DNA of 64,000 bases, from contig OX421961.1 in the NCBI GenBank assembly GCA_949128115.1, positions 102,780,363-102,844,362 on the forward strand, given 5' to 3'. Each line of letters begins with the position of its first letter. Position 1 is the stretch's first letter. Source of the DNA: Anaspis maculata. Taxonomy: Eukaryota > Arthropoda > Insecta > Coleoptera > Scraptiidae. The notes under the pieces are model-generated. The model made no database searches, was not told the DNA's origin, and worked only from the letters and a program-made list of their open reading frames with translations. The position numbers and the translations under genes are program-made. Below, one piece after another: positions 61,001-64,000 of this stretch.

Positions 61001-64000
61001 CGAAGTCCCACCCTTTAACCTTTTACATCTTCAAAAATAAGCATCATCATTTTCTTGAATATTTTTTTCGCACTTTGAGTAGATTTCATGTATTGCTCTG
61101 GACTCGCAATTCGATACTTTTGAGACAGCCTGTATAGTGTGGCACAGTCACGCCGAAGTATTCTCTGCCTACTGCACTTTCTTGACTTACGGCCATCTAC
61201 CTCATTTTGTGGAAACTGGAAATACATGGGCACATATGCGAAATTATACAGGTGTCCCAGAATCAAAAGAAAAGGAACCCTAGATATCCCATGAACATAA
61301 AGAAGAACCAAAATTACAACAATGCAGCAACTGACCTACGGGACGTATTTGACCTTATTTCACGTCGTAACTGCTTGTGAAGTTGGTTTCAAAAAATTCG
61401 TCGTGACGGATTTGCACTGTACAGCTCTTCATAGTTCAAGTTTTCAATTGGTTTTTCATGAATAATTCCTAAGCGGGTTGAGATGTTTGGCAGTAAATTG
61501 CCATCTGGTTGGGATTAACAAAGCATTGGCTTTTGGCTATTAATCGAATTTCACTGAAATTCAATCAGTGGTTCCAAAGTTGAGATGGGCTGAAGGATCG
61601 TAAAAAAGTCGAATTTCGGAAAAAAACTTCATAGGTGGGCATGAAATGAGATGAGGTATCTAGAGATTATTTAAAATTTGTTCTAATAGAAACAGTAGCT
61701 CGATATGACGTGCGGATCACAAGTTACGAATTTTTTAAAATGACCCTTCTCAACAATAATTATACATACGCCCGGCTACGCGTTTGGTAGGGAAAACCAA
61801 AAAAGTTACAGACACGGGACAAAAACTATCGTGTTTCTAGTTACTATTCTATCCTAATAAGAATAAGAGTACGCCACCTCTGACTCAAAACTCGAGAACT
61901 ACACCACAGAGATGGGACAAAAGCCATCGTTATTCTAGTTTTTCTGAGCCGTCACCGCCTCCTGCGTACGCCGGCGCCGTTCTTGGGGAAAAATTCGAGA
62001 ACTAAACAAGTTACAGACACGGGATAAAAACCATCGTGTTCCTAACCCCAATCTATTTCAATGAAAGTGGTTTCCGCCGTCACCACCGCCCCAGTACTCT
62101 ACCCCCGACGAAAAATTCGAGAAGTAAACAGAATAGAGAGGCAGAACCAAAACCATTCTAGCCCCCCATATATCCCAATGAAAGTTGTTTCCGCCGCCAT
62201 CGCCATCTCCGATGAAAAACTTGAGAACAAAAGGTACAGAGACGAAGCAAAAACCATCGTGCTCCTCGCCTCTAATCTATTCCAACGAATTTCCGCTTCC
62301 TCCGACGAAAAACTCGAGAACCGTGAAAGCTACATCAAGGAGACAATAACCATTGTATTTTTAGCTTCTTCTCTAGCTTTACGGGCATATTCACTGCTTT
62401 TTTCCTGTGTTTTTTTTTGTGGTTTGATTACATTCACGATAATTTGCTCAGATCCGCATCACTGCCAAGCTCTTGGACGAGGAAGAACCCGGAAACGATT
62501 CCCCGATGTTCGAATTTATCGAATCCTGTTTGCGTCACAAATCCGAAATGGTTGTCTACGAATCGGCCCATGCCATAGTCAACCTGAAGCGCACCACCAG
62601 CAGAGAGCTGGCGCCGGCCATCAGCGTTCTGCAGCTGTTCTGCGGTTCGCCGAAGCCGACCTTGCGATTCGCCGCTGTCAGGACCCTCAACCAGGTGGCC
62701 ATTTCGCATCCGGCAGCCGTCACGGCCTGCAACTTGGACTTGGAGAACCTGATCACCGATTCGAACAGATCCATCGCCACGTTGGCCATCACGACTTTGC
62801 TCAAAACTGGTAATGGACGCGACAAGAGTCACAAATCAACCGTTTTTAAACATGAACTTTGTCTCTTGCAGGTGCCGAATCTTCCGTGGACAGACTCATG
62901 AAGCAGATAGCCACTTTCGTTTCAGAAATCAGCGACGAGTTCAAGGTGGTCGTGGTGCAAGCCATAAGAACGCTGGCATTGAAGTTCCCGCGCAAACACA
63001 GCGTGTTGATGAACTTCTTGTCGGCAATGTTGAGAGACGAAGGCGGTTTGGAATACAAAGTTTCGATTGCCGATACGATCATCACCATTATTGAAGATAA
63101 TCCTGAAGCGAAAGAGACTGGTTTGGCACATTTGTGCGAGTTCATTGAAGATTGCGAACACACATCTTTGGCAGTTAGGATTTTGCATCTGTTAGGAAAG
63201 GAAGGGCCGAGAACTAAGCAGCCATCAAGGTAATTAACGGGGGTCTTACGAAGTGAAATTTTTTGACCGCCGTGGCATAACGTTTCTTTTCATGTATCAT
63301 CTACTGGGTTAAATAATTTTCTGTTCTTTGTCCAGGTATATTCGTTTCATTTACAACAGAGTGATTTTGGAAAATCCAACTGTCCGAGCCGCAGCCGTTT
63401 CGGCCATGGCCCAGTTCGGCGCGACATGTCCCGACCTTCAGGAGAACATCCAAGTCCTATTGGCACGCTGCCAAATGGATTCGGATGACGAAGTACGTGA
63501 CAGGGCCACATACTACTCCAGCATCCTGAATTCACAAGACAAGAGCATCTATAACAGCTACATTCTGGAAACGCTTCAAGTATCGATTCCCTCGCTGGAA
63601 CGCTCATTGAAAGAGTACATCCAGCAACCCGCCAGCGAACCGTTCGACATAAAAACCGTTCCAATTGCCGCCGTGCCGACGCCAGAAGAACACGAGCATG
63701 CCAAGGTCAAGGCCGAAGGCATGATCGTCTCGTCGAACGGCGCCGCCGGCAAACCGCCAAAGATCTCGCGCGAAGAAAACTTTGCTGAGAAACTCAGTTC
63801 GATCCCTGGCATCGGCGAACTGGGCGCCCTGTTCAAGAGCTCGGACGTCGTGGAACTCACCGAATCCGAAACCGAATACTTCGTGCGGTGCATCAAGCAT
63901 TGCTATGCGAACTACGTGGTTTTGCAGTTCGATTGCCTGAACACCTTGAGCGATCAGCTGCTGGAAAACGTCCGCGTTCAGCTGGAACCCAGTGATGGGT
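58099..64000 (+). CDS. COPG: Coatomer subunit gamma (gamma-COP), truncated by the window end
   Basis: Exons are 58099-58138, 58195-58325, 58381-58778, 58835-58964, 62452-62809, 62872-63229 and 63336-64000 (continuing). Phases fit throughout and give 693 residues; animal proteins have about 870, so roughly 180 C-terminal residues lie beyond the window. The N-terminal HEAT/adaptin-like trunk is very conserved ([60 protein letters not shown]). It is followed by a Pro/Ala-rich hinge (about 590-625). The start of the appendage domain then appears ([38 protein letters not shown]). Gamma-COP is part of the F-subcomplex of COPI, which coats Golgi-to-ER vesicles and is recruited by Arf1. The first exon is short ([13 protein letters not shown]), as in other insects. 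Confidence 0.96.
59685..61132. mobile_element. TIR element, CAGGGTGTCTCAAAAGT family, 1.45 kb
   Basis: The ends CAGGGCATCTCAAAAGTATC and GATACTTTTGAGACAGCCTG are TA-flanked. Internal sequence near the right end (GTGGTGTTTTTGGAGG...GATTCATGAATCACCCTG) resembles the nested element in 11075-11728. Overlapping ORFs around 60389-60767 on both strands have no recognisable transposase motif. Confidence 0.65.
61770..62375 (+). repeat. Degenerate tandem array, unit about 90-120 bp
   Basis: Four to five diverged copies carry GACGAAAAACTCGAGAAC, TACAGACACGGGA-AAAA, CCATCGTGTTCCTA and CAATGAAAGTGGTTTCCGCC. Spacings between copies are about 92-117 bp. One frame stays open through the last copies but enters the next coatomer exon out of frame, so it is not a coding extension. 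Confidence 0.6.

Larger units (their letters stand above)
58965..62451 (+). other. Large intron 4 of coatomer gamma, transposon-filled
   Basis: It contains the TIR element at 59685-61132, a single CAGGTGTCCCAGAATC end near 61250 and a repeat array at 61770-62375. All other introns of this gene are about 55-110 bp, so this one has been enlarged by insertions. Confidence 0.7.

Noticed and set aside
62061..62813. 250-residue plus-strand ORF ending inside a coatomer exon
   Set aside because: It starts in the tandem array and reads the coatomer exon out of frame. The in-frame exon begins at 62452 after an AG acceptor.

Overview
This is eukaryotic nuclear DNA, almost certainly from an insect. Coding sequence is split by GT-AG introns. 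The proteins are animal families: an Enhancer-of-split/Hairy-type repressor ending in WRPW, the gamma subunit of the COPI coat, an SLC10 transporter, a thiamine-type Nudix hydrolase and a PDZ coiled-coil protein. Most of the rest is transposon debris. The palindromic GTAGGTACCTAC-type word is scattered through the non-coding DNA, as in several insect genomes, but I cannot fix the order from sequence alone. There are no bacterial operons, CRISPR arrays or prokaryotic defence genes.

Layout. (1) 1.5-13.0 kb, plus strand: a six-exon gene for a coiled-coil/PDZ protein of about 725 residues that I do not recognise by name. (2) 13-26 kb: no gene found; LTR, Tc1-like, hAT-like and long foldback elements, one set nested three deep. 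(3) 26.0-27.8 kb, minus strand: a compact two-exon bHLH-WRPW repressor with no visible Orange domain and a K-box (miR-2 family seed site) in its 3' flank. (4) 28-39.5 kb: mostly MITEs and foldbacks, plus one orphan exon-like ORF on the minus strand. (5) 39.6-41.2 kb, minus strand: a six-exon gene for a 447-residue membrane coiled-coil protein, not recognised. (6) 41-48 kb: palindromic and composite TIR elements. (7) 48.2-54.0 kb, plus strand: an SLC10-family sodium/bile-acid-type transporter, probably with a tiny leader exon at 48.2 kb. (8) 56.3-57.9 kb, minus strand: a six-exon Nudix hydrolase of the DUF4743 (thiamin pyrophosphokinase-like) type. (9) 58.1-64.0 kb, plus strand: coatomer gamma (gamma-COP), seven exons, running off the window end. 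Genes 8 and 9 are head-to-head with 181 bp between start codons, so they probably share a bidirectional promoter.

I reconstructed exons by hand, keeping frame and GT/AG sites consistent. The four complete or near-complete reconstructed genes (Nudix, SLC10, coatomer gamma, membrane coiled-coil) are open and in phase across every junction. The genes have no evident pathway link; they look like ordinary neighbours. I see no convincing undescribed biological system. The most unusual material is the set of long inverted repeats and nested elements, some large enough to transcribe into long hairpin RNA, and the Orange-less Hairy/E(spl) protein.
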